From NCBI GenBank assembly GCA_013433145.1, contig CM024168.1:11292184-11356183 (forward strand): a stretch of 64,000 nucleotides of DNA, given 5' to 3'. Below, in pieces: positions 44,501-58,200 of this stretch. This DNA comes from Ascaris suum (taxonomy: Eukaryota > Nematoda > Chromadorea > Rhabditida > Ascarididae). The position numbers and the translations under genes were made by a program. The notes below the pieces were generated by a model, which saw nothing but the letters and a program-made list of their open reading frames with translations, was not told the origin of the DNA and did not search any database. Position 1 is the stretch's first letter. Each line of letters begins with the position of its first letter.

Positions 44501-47500
44501 TGGTGCCTCAATTGAGCTGAAATCATGCAAACGTAGGTTATTTGATGTTCTGAGTTGAATGGCAGCAAAAAAACTGCATGTTTCTGTGAGAAGTTTTCGA
44601 GTTATTATGATGCCCGGATGAGCGATTGCAGAGAACGATGGCGCATGAGCTATTGCAGAGAACGATGGCGCATCCAGAAAATCCACTTCTGGTGCCTCAG
44701 GTGGCTGAAATTATGCAAGCGAACATTATTTGATGTTCTGAGTTGAATGGCTGCAAAAAAACTGCATGTTTCTGTGAGAAGTTTTCGAGTCCCTATGATG
44801 CCGGGATGAGCTATTGCAGAGAACGATGGCGCATCCGGAAAATCCTCTTCTGGTGCCTCAGTTGAGCTGAAATTATGCAAGCGAACGTTATTTGATGATC
44901 TGAGTTGAAAGGCAGCAAAAAAAGCTACATGTTTCTGTGAGAAGTTTTCGAGTTCCTATGATGCCCGGATGAGCTATTGCAGAGAACGATGGCGCATCCA
45001 GAAAATCCACTTCTGGTGCCTCAGGTGGGCTGAAATTATGCAAGCGAACATTATTTGATGTTCTGAGTTGAATGGCCGCAAAAAAAACTGCATGTTTCTG
45101 TGTGAAGTTTTCGAGTTCCTATGATGCCCGGATGAGCTATTGCAGAGAACGATGGCGCATGAGCTATTGCAGAGAACGATGGCGCATCCAGAAAATCTAC
45201 TTCTGTGCCTCAATTGAGCTGAAATTATGCAAGCATAAGTTATTTGATCTTCTGAGGTGAATGGCAGCAAAAAAAACTGCATGTTTCTGTGAGAAGTTTT
45301 CGAGTTCCTATGATGCCCGGATGAGCTATTGCAGAGAACGATGGCGCATGAGCTATTGCAGAGAACGATGGCGCATCCAGAAAATCCACTTCTGGTGCCT
45401 CAGGTGGGCTGAAATTATGCAAGCGAACATTATTTGATGTTCTGAGTTGAATGGCTGCAAAAAAACTGCATGTTTCTGTGAGAAGTTTTCGAGTTCCTAT
45501 GATGCCCGGATGAGCTATTGCAGAGAACGATGGCGCATCCAGAAAATCCACTTCTGGTGCCTCAATTGAGCTGAAATCATGCAAACGTAGGTTATTTGAT
45601 GTTCTGAGTTGAATGGCAGCAAAAAAACTGCATGTTTCTGTGAGAAGTTTTCGAGTTATTATGATGCCCGGATGAGCGATTGCAGAGAACGATGGCGCAT
45701 GAGCTATTGCAGAGAACGATGGCGCATCCAGAAAATCCACTTCTGGTGCCTCAGGTGGGCTGAAATTATGCAAGCGAACATTATTTGATGTTCTGAGTTG
45801 AATGGCTGCAAAAAAACTGCATGTTTCTGTGAGAAGTTTTCGAGTCCCTATGATGCCGGGATGAGCTATTGCAGAGAACGATGGCGCATCCGGAAAATCC
45901 TCTTCTGGTGCCTCAGTTGAGCTGAAATTATGCAAGCGAACGTTATTTGATGATCTGAGTTGAAAGGCAGCAAAAAAAGCTACATGTTTCTGTGAGAAGT
46001 TTTCGAGTTCCTATGATGCCCGGATGAGCTATTGCAGAGAACGATGGCGCATCCAGAAAATCTACTTCTGGTGCCTCAATTGAGCTGAAATTATGCAAGC
46101 ATAAGTTATTTGATCTTCTGAGGTGAATGGCAGCAAAAAAAACTGCATGTTTCTGTGAGAAGTTTTCGAGTTCCTATGATGCCCGGATGAGCTATTGCAG
46201 AGAACGATGGCGCATGAGCTATTGCAGAGAACGATGGCGCATCCAGAAAATCCACTTCTGGTGCCTCAGGTGGGCTGAAATTATGCAAGCGAACATTATT
46301 TGATGTTCTGAGTTGAATGGCTGCAAAAAAACTGCATGTTTCTGTGAGAAGTTTTCGAGTCCCTATGATGCCGGGATGAGCTATTGCAGAGAACGATGGC
46401 GCATCCGGAAAATCCACTTCTGGTGCCTCAGTTGAGCTGAAATTATGCAAGCGAACGTTATTTGATGTTCTGAGTTGAATGGCAGAAAAAAACTGCATGT
46501 TTCTGTGAGAAGTTTTCGAGTTCCTATGATGCCCGGATGAGCTATTGCAGAGAACGATGGCGCATCCAGAAAATCCACTTCTGGTGCCTCGGTTGAGCTG
46601 AAATTATGCAAGCGTACGTTATTTGGTGTTCTGAGTTGAATGGCAGCAAAAAAAACTGCATGTTTCTGTGAGAAGTTTTCGAGTTCCTATGATGCCCGGA
46701 TGAGCTATTGCAGAGAACGATGGCGCATCCGGAAAATCCGCTTCTGGTGCCTCAGTTGAGCTGAAATTATGCAAGCGAACGTTATTTGATGTTCTGAGTT
46801 GAATGGCGGCAAAAAAACTGCATGTTTCTGTGAGAAGTTTTCGAGTTCCTATGATGCCCGGATGAGCTATTGCAGAGAACGATGGCGCATCCAGAAAATC
46901 CACTTCTGGTGCCTCAGTTGAGCTGAAATTATGCAAGCGTACGTTATTTGATGTTCTGAGTTGAATGGCAGCAAAAAAACTGCATGTTTCTGTGAGAAGT
47001 TTTCGAGTCCCTATGATGCCGGGATGAGCTATTGCAGAGAACGATGGCGCATCCGGAAAATCCGCTTCTGGTGCCTCAGTTGAGCTGAAATTATGCAAGC
47101 GAACGTTATTTGATGTTCTGAGTTGAATGGCGGCAAAAAAACTGCATGTTTCTGTGAGAAGTTTTCGAGTTCCTATGATGCCCGGATGAGCTATTGCAGA
47201 GAACGATGGCGCATCCAGAAAATCCACTTCTGGTGCCTCAATTGAGCTGAAATTATGCAAGCGTAAGTTATTTGATGATCTGAGTTGAATGGCAGCAAAA
47301 AAACTACATGTTTCTGTGAGAACTTTTCGAGTTCCTATGATGCCCGGATGAGCTATTGCAGAGAACGATGGCGCATGAGCTATTGCAGAGAACGATGGCG
47401 CATCCAGAAAATCCACTTCTGGTGCCTCAATTGAGCTGAAATTATGCAGGCGTACGTTATTTGATGTTCTGAGTTGAATGGCAGCAAAAAAACTGCATGC

Positions 47501-47941
47501 TTCTGTGAGAAGTTTTCGAGTTCCTATGATGCCCGGATGAGCTATTGCAGAGAACGATGGCGCATCCAGAAAATCCACTTCTGGTGCCTCAGGTGGCTGA
47601 AATTATGCAAGCGAACATTATTTGATGTTCTGAGTTGAATGGCTGCAAAAAAACTGCATGTTTCTGTGAGAAGTTTTCGAGTCCCTATGATGCCGGGATG
47701 AGCTATTGCAGAGAACGATGGCGCATCCGGAAAATCCACTTCTGGTGCCTCAGTTGAGCTGAAATTATGCAAGCGAACGTTATTTGATGTTCTGAGTTGA
47801 ATGGCAGAAAAAGAACTGCATGTTTCTGTGAGAAGTTTTCGAGTTCCTATGATGCCCGGATGAGCTATTGCAGAGAACGATGGCGCATCCAGAAAATCCA
47901 CTTCTGGTGCCTCGGTTGAGCTGAAATTATGCAAGCGTACG

Positions 47942-49746
47942 TTATTTGGTGTTCTGAGTTGAATGGCAGCAAAAAAAACTGCATGTTTCTGTGAGAAGTT
48001 TTCGAGTTCCTATGATGCCCGGATGAGCTATTGCAGAGAACGATGGCGCATCCGGAAAATCCGCTTCTGGTGCCTCAGTTGAGCTGAAATTATGCAAGCG
48101 AACGTTATTTGATGTTCTGAGTTGAATGGCGGCAAAAAAACTGCATGTTTCTGTGAGAAGTTTTCGAGTTCCTATGATGCCCGGATGAGCTATTGCAGAG
48201 AACGATGGCGCATCCAGAAAATCCACTTCTGGTGCCTCAGTTGAGCTGAAATTATGCAAGCGTACGTTATCTGATGTTCTGAGTTGAATGGCAGCAAAAA
48301 AACTGCATGTTTCTGTGAGAAGTTTTCGAGTCCCTATGATGCCGGGATGAGCTATTGCAGAGAACGATGGCGCATCCGGAAAATCCGCTTCTGGTGCCTC
48401 AGTTGAGCTGAAATTATGCAAGCGAACGTTATTTGATGTTCTGAGTTGAATGGCGGCAAAAAAACTGCATGTTTCTGTGAGAAGTTTTCGAGTTCCTATG
48501 ATGCCCGGATGAGCTATTGCAGAGAACGATGGCGCATCCAGAAAATCTACTTCTGGTGCCTCAATTGAGCTGAAATTATGCAAGCATAAGTTATTTGATC
48601 TTCTGAGGTGAATGGCAGCAAAAAAAACTGCATGTTTCTGTGAGAAGTTTTCGAGTTCCTATGATGCCCGGATGAGCTATTGCAGAGAACGATGGCGCAT
48701 GAGCTATTGCAGAGAACGATGGCGCATCCAGAAAATCCACTTCTGGTGCCTCAGGTGGGCTGAAATTATGCAAGCGAACATTATTTGATGTTCTGAGTTG
48801 AATGGCTGCAAAAAAACTGCATGTTTCTGTGAGAAGTTTTCGAGTCCCTATGATGCCGGGATGAGCTATTGCAGAGAACGATGGCGCATCCGGAAAATCC
48901 ACTTCTGGTGCCTCAGTTGAGCTGAAATTATGCAAGCGAACGTTATTTGATGTTCTGAGTTGAATGGCAGCAAAAAAACTGCATGTTTCTGTGAGAAGTT
49001 TTCGAGTTCCTATGATGCCCGGATGAGCTATTGCAGAGAACGATGGCGCATCCAGAAAATCCACTTCTGGTGCCTCGGTTGAGCTGAAATTATGCAAGCG
49101 TACGTTATTTGGTGTTCTGAGTTGAATGGCAGCAAAAAAAACTGCATGTTTCTGTGAGAAGTTTTCGAGTTCCTATGATGCCCGGATGAGCTATTGCAGA
49201 GAACGATGGCGCATCCGGAAAATCCGCTTCTGGTGCCTCAGTTGAGCTGAAATTATGCAAGCGAACGTTATTTGATGTTCTGAGTTGAATGGCGGCAAAA
49301 AAACTGCATGTTTCTGTGAGAAGTTTTCGAGTTCCTATGATGCCCGGATGAGCTATTGCAGAGAACGATGGCGCATCCAGAAAATCCACTTCTGGTGCCT
49401 CAGTTGAGCTGAAATTATGCAAGCGTACGTTATCTGATGTTCTGAGTTGAATGGCAGCAAAAAAACTGCATGTTTCTGTGAGAAGTTTTCGAGTCCCTAT
49501 GATGCCGGGATGAGCTATTGCAGAGAACGATGGCGCATCCGGAAAATCCGCTTCTGGTGCCTCAGTTGAGCTGAAATTATGCAAGCGAACGTTATTTGAT
49601 GTTCTGAGTTGAATGGCGGCAAAAAAACTGCATGTTTCTGTGAGAAGTTTTCGAGTTCCTATGATGCCCGGATGAGCTATTGCAGAGAACGATGGCGCAT
49701 CCAGAAAATCCACTTCTGGTGCCTCAATTGAGCTGAAATTATGCAA
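47942..49746. repeat. Higher-order duplication, 1,163-bp offset
   Basis: 47,942-48,583 and 49,105-49,746 give identical 213-residue translations and share the private variant GTTATTTGGTG at their left edge (also at 46,618 and 43,532). Confidence 0.8.
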
Positions 49747-50782
49747 GCGTAAGTTATTTGATGATCTGAGTTGAATGGCAGCAAAAAAAACTACATGTTT
49801 CTGTGAGAACTTTTCGAGTTCCTATGATGCCCGGATGAGCTATTGCAGAGAACGATGGCGCATGAGCTATTGCAGAGAACGATGGCGCATCCAGAAAATC
49901 CACTTCTGGTGCCTCAACTGAGCTGAAATTATGCAGGCGTACGTTATTTGATGTTCTGAGTTGAATGGCAGCAAAAAAAACTGCATGCTTCTGTGAGAAG
50001 TTTTCGAGTTCCTATGATGCCCGGATGAGCTATTGCAGAGAACGATGGCGCATCCAGAAAATCCACTTCTGGTGCCTCAGTTGAGCTGAAATTATGCAGG
50101 CGTACGTTATTTGATGTTCTGAGTTGAATGGCAGCAAAAAAACTGCATGTTTCTGTGAGAAGTTTTCGAGTTCCTATGATGCCCGGATGAACGATTGCAG
50201 AGAACGATGGCGCATCCAGAAAATCCACTTCTGGTGCCTCAATTGAGCTGAAATCATGCAAACGTAGGTTATTTGATGTTCTGAGTTGAATGGCAGCAAA
50301 AAAACTGCATGTTTCTGTGAGAAGTTTTCGAGTTATTATGATGCCCGGATGAGCGATTGCAGAGAACGATGGCGCATGAGCTATTGCAGAGAACGATGGC
50401 GCATCCAGAAAATCCACTTCTGGTGCCTCAGGTGGGCTGAAATTATGCAAGCGAACATTATTTGATGTTCTGAGTTGAATGGCTGCAAAAAAACTGCATG
50501 TTTCTGTGAGAAGTTTTCGAGTCCCTATGATGCCGGGATGAGCTATTGCAGAGAACGATGGCGCATCCGGAAAATCCTCTTCTGGTGCCTCAGTTGAGCT
50601 GAAATTATGCAAGCGAACGTTATTTGATGATCTGAGTTGAAAGGCAGCAAAAAAAGCTACATGTTTCTGTGAGAAGTTTTCGAGTTCCTATGATGCCCGG
50701 ATGAGCTATTGCAGAGAACGATGGCGCATCCAGAAAATCCACTTCTGGTGCCTCAGGTGGGCTGAAATTATGCAAGCGAACA

Positions 50783-52211
50783 TTATTTGATGTTCTGAGT
50801 TGAATGGCCGCAAAAAAAACTGCATGTTTCTGTGTGAAGTTTTCGAGTTCCTATGATGCCCGGATGAGCTATTGCAGAGAACGATGGCGCATGAGCTATT
50901 GCAGAGAACGATGGCGCATCCAGAAAATCTACTTCTGGTGCCTCAATTGAGCTGAAATTATGCAAGCATAAGTTATTTGATCTTCTGAGGTGAATGGCAG
51001 CAAAAAAAACTGCATGTTTCTGTGAGAAGTTTTCGAGTTCCTATGATGCCCGGATGAGCTATTGCAGAGAACGATGGCGCATGAGCTATTGCAGAGAACG
51101 ATGGCGCATCCAGAAAATCCACTTCTGGTGCCTCAGGTGGGCTGAAATTATGCAAGCGAACATTATTTGATGTTCTGAGTTGAATGGCTGCAAAAAAACT
51201 GCATGTTTCTGTGAGAAGTTTTCGAGTTCCTATGATGCCCGGATGAGCTATTGCAGAGAACGATGGCGCATCCAGAAAATCCACTTCTGGTGCCTCAATT
51301 GAGCTGAAATTATGCAAGCATAAGTTATTTGATCTTCTGAGGTGAATGGCAGCAAAAAAAACTGCATGTTTCTGTGAGAAGTTTTCGAGTTCCTATGATG
51401 CCCGGATGAGCTATTGCAGAGAACGATGGCGCATGAGCTATTGCAGAGAACGATGGCGCATCCAGAAAATCCACTTCTGGTGCCTCAGGTGGGCTGAAAT
51501 TATGCAAGCGAACATTATTTGATGTTCTGAGTTGAATGGCAGCAAAAAAACTGCATGTTTCTGTGAGAAGTTTTCGAGTTATTATGATGCCCGGATGAGC
51601 GATTGCAGAGAACGATGGCGCATGAGCTATTGCAGAGAACGATGGCGCATCCAGAAAATCCACTTCTGGTGCCTCAGGTGGGCTGAAATTATGCAAGCGA
51701 ACATTATTTGATGTTCTGAGTTGAATGGCTGCAAAAAAACTGCATGTTTCTGTGAGAAGTTTTCGAGTCCCTATGATGCCGGGATGAGCTATTGCAGAGA
51801 ACGATGGCGCATCCGGAAAATCCTCTTCTGGTGCCTCAGTTGAGCTGAAATTATGCAAGCGAACGTTATTTGATGATCTGAGTTGAAAGGCAGCAAAAAA
51901 AGCTACATGTTTCTGTGAGAAGTTTTCGAGTTCCTATGATGCCCGGATGAGCTATTGCAGAGAACGATGGCGCATCCAGAAAATCCACTTCTGGTGCCTC
52001 AGGTGGGCTGAAATTATGCAAGCGAACATTATTTGATGTTCTGAGTTGAATGGCCGCAAAAAAAACTGCATGTTTCTGTGTGAAGTTTTCGAGTTCCTAT
52101 GATGCCCGGATGAGCTATTGCAGAGAACGATGGCGCATGAGCTATTGCAGAGAACGATGGCGCATCCAGAAAATCTACTTCTGGTGCCTCAATTGAGCTG
52201 AAATTATGCAA
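50783..52211. repeat. Higher-order duplication, 1,246-bp offset
   Basis: 50,783-50,965 and 52,029-52,211 are identical in translation, and the flanking GATCTTCTGAGGTGAATGG variant follows at the same offset. Confidence 0.75.
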
Positions 52212-52218
52212 GCATAAG

Positions 52219-55200
52219 TTATTTGATCTTCTGAGGTGAATGGCAGCAAAAAAAACTGCATGTTTCTGTGAGAAGTTTTCGAGTTCCTATGATGCCCGGA
52301 TGAGCTATTGCAGAGAACGATGGCGCATGAGCTATTGCAGAGAACGATGGCGCATCCAGAAAATCCACCTCTGGTGCCTCAGGTGGGCTGAAATTATGCA
52401 AGCGAACATTATTTGATGTTCTGAGTTGAATGGCTGCAAAAAAACTGCATGTTTCTGTGAGAAGTTTTCGAGTCCCTATGATGCCGGGATGAGCTATTGC
52501 AGAGAACGATGGCGCATGAGCTATTGCAGAGAACGACGGCGCATCCAGAAAATCCACTTCTGGTGCCTCAGGTGGGCTGAAATTATGCAAGCGAACATTA
52601 TTTGATGTTCTGAGTTGAATGGCTGCAAAAAAACTGCATGTTTCTGTGAGAAGTTTTCGAGTTCCTATGATGCCCGGATGAGCTATTGCAGAGAACCATG
52701 GCGCATCCAGAAAATCCACTTCTGGTGACTCAATTGAGCTGAAATTATGCAAGCGTAAGTTATTTGATGTTCTGAGTTGAATGGCAGCAAAAAAAACTGC
52801 ATGTTTCTGTGAGAACTTTTCGAGTTCCTATGATGCCCGGATGAGCTATTGCAGAGAACGATGGCGCATGAGCTATTGCAGAGAACGATGGCGCATCCAG
52901 AAAATCCACTTCCGGTGCCTCAACTGAGCTGAAATTATGCAGGCGTACGTTATTTGATGTTCTGAGTTGAATGGCAGCAAAAAAAACTGCATGCTTCTGT
53001 GAGAAGTTTTCGAGTTCCTATGATGCCCGGATGAGCGATTGCAGAGAACGATGGCGCATGAGCTATTGCAGAGAACGATGGCGCATCCAGAAAATCCACT
53101 TCCGGTGCCTCAGGTGGGCTGAAATTATGCAAGCGAACATTATTTGATGTTCTGAGTTGAATGGCTGCAAAAAAACTGCATGTTTCTGTGAAAGTTTTCG
53201 AGTTCCTGTGATGCCCGGATGAGCTATTGCAGAGAACGATGGCGCATCCAGAAAATCCACTTCTGGTGCCTCAGGTGGGCTGAAATTATGCAAGCGAACA
53301 TTATTTGATGTTCTGAGTTGAATGGCTGCAAAAAAACTGCATGTTTCTGTGAGAAGTTTTCCAGTCCCTATGATGCCGGGATGAGCTATTGCAGAGAACG
53401 ATGGCGCATCCGGAAAATCCACTTCTGGTGCCTCAATTGAGCTGAAATTATGCAAGCGTAAGTTATTTGATGATCTGAGTTGAATGGCAGCAAAAAAAAC
53501 TACATGTTTCTGTGAGAGGTTTTCGAGTTCCTATGATGCCCGGATGAGCTATTGCAGAGAACCATGGCGCATCCAGAAAATCCACTTCTGGTGACTCAAT
53601 TGAGCTGAAATTATGCAAGCGTAAGTTATTTGATGTTCTGAGTTGAATGGCAGCAAAAAAAACTACATGTTTCTGTGAGAGGTTTTCGAGTTCCTATGAT
53701 GCCCGGATCAGCTATTGCAGAGAACCATGGCGCATCCAGAAAATCCACTTCTGGTGACTCAATTGAGCTGAAATTATGCAAGCATAAGTTATTTGATGTT
53801 CTGAGTTGAATGGCAGCAAAAAAAACTGCATGTTTCTGTGAGAAGTTTTGGAGTTCCTATGATGCCCGGATGAGCTATTGCAGAGAACGATGGCGCATGA
53901 GCTATTGCAGAGAGCGATGGCGCATCCAGAAAATCCACTTCTGGTGCCTCATTGAGCTGAAATTATGCAAGCATGAGTTATTTGATGTTCTGAGTTGAAT
54001 GGCAGCAAAAAAACTGCATGTTTCTGTGAGAAGTTTTCGAGTTCCTATGATGCCCGGATGAGCTATTGCAGAGAACGATGGCGCATCCAGAAAATCCACT
54101 TCTGGTGCCTCAATTGAGCTGAAATTATGCAAGCATAAGTTATTTGATGTTCTGAGTTGAATGGCAGCAAAAAAAACTGCAAGTTTCTGTGAGAAGTTTT
54201 GGAGTTCCTATGATGCCCGGATGAGCTATTGCAGAGAACGATGGCGCATGAGCTATTGCAGAGAACGATGGCGCATCCAGAAAATCCACTTCTGGTGCCT
54301 CAGGTGGGCTGAAATTATGCAAGCGAACATTATTTGATGTTCTGAGTTGAATGGCTGCAAAAAAACTGCATGTTTCTGTGAGAAGTTTTCGAGTCCCTAT
54401 GATGCCGGGATGAGCTATTGCAGAGAACGATGGCGCATCCGGAAAATCCACTTCTGGTGCCTCAGTTAAGCTGAAATTATGCAAGCGAACGTTATTTGAT
54501 GTTCTGAGTTGAATGGCAGCAAAAAAACTGCATGTTTCTGTGAGAAGTTTTCGAGTTCCTATGATGCCCGGATGAGCTATTGCAGAGAACGATGGCGCAT
54601 CCAGAAAATCCACTTCTGGTGCCTCAATTGAGCTGAAATTATGCAAGCGTAAGTTATTTGATGTTCTGGGTTGAATGGCAGCAAAAAAAACTGCATGTTT
54701 CTGTGAGAACTTTTCGAGTTCCTATGATGCCCGGATGAGCTATTGCAGAGAACGATGGCGCATGAGCTATTGCAGAGAACGATGGCGCATCCAGAAAATC
54801 CACTTCCGGTGCCTCAACTGAGCTGAAATTATGCAGGCGTACGTTATTTGATGTTCTGAGTTGAATGGCAGCAAAAAAAACTGCATGCTTCTGTGAGAAG
54901 TTTTCGAGTTCCTATGATGCCCGGATGAGCTATTGCAGAGAACGATGGCGCATCCAGAAAATCCACTTCTGGTGCCTCAGTTGAGCTGAAATTATGCAGG
55001 CGTACGTTATTTGATGTTCTCAGTTGAATGGCAGCAAAAAAAACTGCATGCTTCTGTGAGAAGTTTTCGAGTTCCTATGATCCCGGATGAGCTATTGCAG
55101 AGAACGATGGCGCATCCAGAAAATCCACTTCTGGTGCCTCAATTGAGCTGAAATTATGCAAGCGTACGTTATTTGACGTTCTGAGTTGAATGGCAGCAAA

Positions 55201-58200
55201 AAAACTGCATGTTTATATGAGAAGTTATCGAGTTCCTATGATGCCCGGATGAGCTATTGCAGAGAACGATGGCGCATGAGCGATTCCAGAGAACGATGGC
55301 GCATCCAGAAAATCCAGTTCTGGTGCCTCAATTTAGCTGAAACTATGCAAGCGTAAGTTTTTGATGTTCTGAGTTGAATGGCAGCAAAAAAAACTGCATG
55401 TTTCTGTGAGAAGTTTTCGAGTTCCTATGATGCCCGGATGAGCGATTGCAGAGAACGATGGCGCATGAGCTATTGCAGAGAACGATGGCGCATCCAGAAA
55501 ATCCACTTCCGGTGCCTCAGGTGGGCTGAAATTATGCAAGCGAACATTATTTGATGTTCTGAGTTGAATGGCTGCAAAAAAACTGCATGTTTCTGTGAGA
55601 AGTTTTCGAGTTCCTGTGATGCCCGGATGAGCTATTGCAGAGAACGATGGCGCATCCAGAAAATCCACTTCTGGTGCCTCAATTGAGCTGAAATTATGCA
55701 AGCGTAAGTTATTTGATGATCTGAGTTGAATGGCAGCAAAAAAAACTACATGTTTCTGTGAGAGGTTTTCGAGTTCCTATGATGCCCGGATGAGCTATTG
55801 CAGAGAACCATGGCGCATCCAGAAAATCCACTTCTGGTGACTCAATTGAGCTGAAATTATGCAAGCGTAAGTTATTTGATGTTCTGAGTTGAATGGCAGC
55901 AAAAAAAACTACATGTTTCTGTGAGAGGTTTTCGAGTTCCTATGATGCCCGGATCAGCTATTGCAGAGAACCATGGCGCATCCAGAAAATCCACTTCTGG
56001 TGACTCAATTGAGCTGAAATTATGCAAGCATAAGTTATTTGATGTTCTGAATTGAATGGCAGCAAAAAAAACTGCATGTTTCTGTGAGAAGTTTTGGAGT
56101 TCCTATGATGCCCGGATGAGCTATTGCAGAGAACGATGGCGCATGAGCTATTGCAGAGAGCGATGGCGCATCCAGAAAATCCACTTCTGGTGCCTCAGTT
56201 GAGCTGAAATTATGCAAGCATAAGTTATTTGATGTTCTGAGTTGAATGGCAGCAAAAAAAACTGCATGTTTCTGTGAGAAGTTTTCGAGTTCCTATGATG
56301 CCCGGATGAGCTATTGCAGAGAACGATGGCGCATCCAGAAAATCCACTTCTGGTGCCTCAATTGAGCTGAAATTATGCAAGCATAAGTTATTTGATGTTC
56401 TGAGTTGAATGGCAGCAAAAAAAACTGCAAGTTTCTGTGAGAAGTTTTGGAGTTCCTATGATGCCCGGATGAGCTATTGCAGAGAACGATGGCGCGTCCA
56501 GAAAATCCACTTCTGGTGCCTCAGTTGAGCTGAGATTATGCAAGCGCACGTTATTTGATGTTCTGAGTTGAATGGCCGCAAAAAAACTGCATGTTTATAT
56601 GAGAAGTTTTCGAGTTCCTATGATGCCCGGATGAGCGATTGCAGAGAACGATTGCGCATCCAGAAAATCCACTTCTGGTGCCTCAGTTGAGCTGAAATTA
56701 TGCAGGCGAACGTTATTTGATGTTCTGAGTTGAATGGCAGCAAAAAAACTGCATGTTTCTGTGAGAAGTTTTCGAGTTCCTGTGATGCCCGGATGAGCTA
56801 TTGCAGAGAACGATGGCGCATGAGCTATTGCAGAGAGCGATGGCGCATCCAGAAAATCCACTTCTGGTGCCTCAATCGAGGTGAAATTATGCAATCGTAC
56901 GTTATTTGATGTTCTGAGTTGAATGGCAGCAAAAAAACTGCATGTTTCTGTGGGAAGTTTTCGAGTTCCTATGATGCCCGGATGAGCGATTGCAGAGAAC
57001 GATTGCGCATCCAGAAAATCCACTTCTGGTGCCTCAATTGAGCCGAAATTATGCAAGCATAAGTTATTTGATGTTCTGAGTTGAATGGCAGCAAAAAAAA
57101 CTGCATGTTTCCGTGAGAAGTTTTCGAGTTCCTATGATGCCCGGATGAGCTATTGCAGAGAACGATGGCGCATCCAGAAAATCCACTTCTGGTGCCTCAA
57201 TTGAGCTGAAATTATGCAAGCGTACGTTATTTGACGTTCTGAGTTGAATAGCAGCAAAAAAACTGCAAGTTTCTGTGAGAAGTTTTCGAGTTCCTATGAT
57301 GCCCGGATGAGCTATTGCAGAGAACGATGGCGCATCCAGAAAATCCACTTCTGGTGCCTCAGGTGGGCTGAAATTATGCAAGCGAACATTATTTGATGTT
57401 CTGAGTTGAATGGCCGCAAAAAAAACTGCATGTTTCTGTGTGAAGTTTTCGAGTTCCTATGATGCCGGATGAGCTATTGCAGAGAACGATGGCGCATGAG
57501 CTATTGCAGAGAACGATGGCGCATCCAGAAAATCTACTTCTGGTGCCTCAATTGAGCTGAAATTATGCAAGCATAAGTTATTTGATCTTCTGAGGTGAAT
57601 GGCAGCAAAAAAAACTGCATGTTTCTGTGAGAAGTTTTCGAGTTCCTATGATGCCCGGATGAGCTATTGCAGAGAACGATGGCGCATGAGCTATTGCAGA
57701 GAACGATGGCGCATCCAGAAAATCCACCTCTGGTGCCTCAGGTGGGCTGAAATTATGCAAGCGAACATTATTTGATGTTCTGAGTTGAATGGCTGCAAAA
57801 AAACTGCATGTTTCTGTGAGAAGTTTTCGAGTTCCTATGATGCCCGGATGAGCTATTGCAGAGAACCATGGCGCATCCAGAAAATCCACTTCTGGTGACT
57901 CAATTGAGCTGAAATTATGCAAGCGTAAGTTATTTGATGTTCTGAGTTGAATGGCAGCAAAAAAAACTGCATGTTTCTGTGAGAACTTTTCGAGTTCCTA
58001 TGATGCCCGGATGAGCTATTGCAGAGAACGATGGCGCATGAGCTATTGCAGAGAACGATGGCGCATCCAGAAAATCCACTTCCGGTGCCTCAACTGAGCT
58101 GAAATTATGCAGGCGTACGTTATTTGATGTTCTGAGTTGAATGGCAGCAAAAAAAACTGCATGCTTCTGTGAGAAGTTTTCGAGTTCCTATGATGCCCGG

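Noticed and set aside
53810..53998. Plus-strand 62-codon frames in the satellite (also at 44,555, 45,072 and 58,141)
   Set aside because: These are shadows of the monomer on the other strand, each ending at the TGA built into GTTCTGAGTTGA; they recur wherever A8 and the 27-bp doubling coincide.
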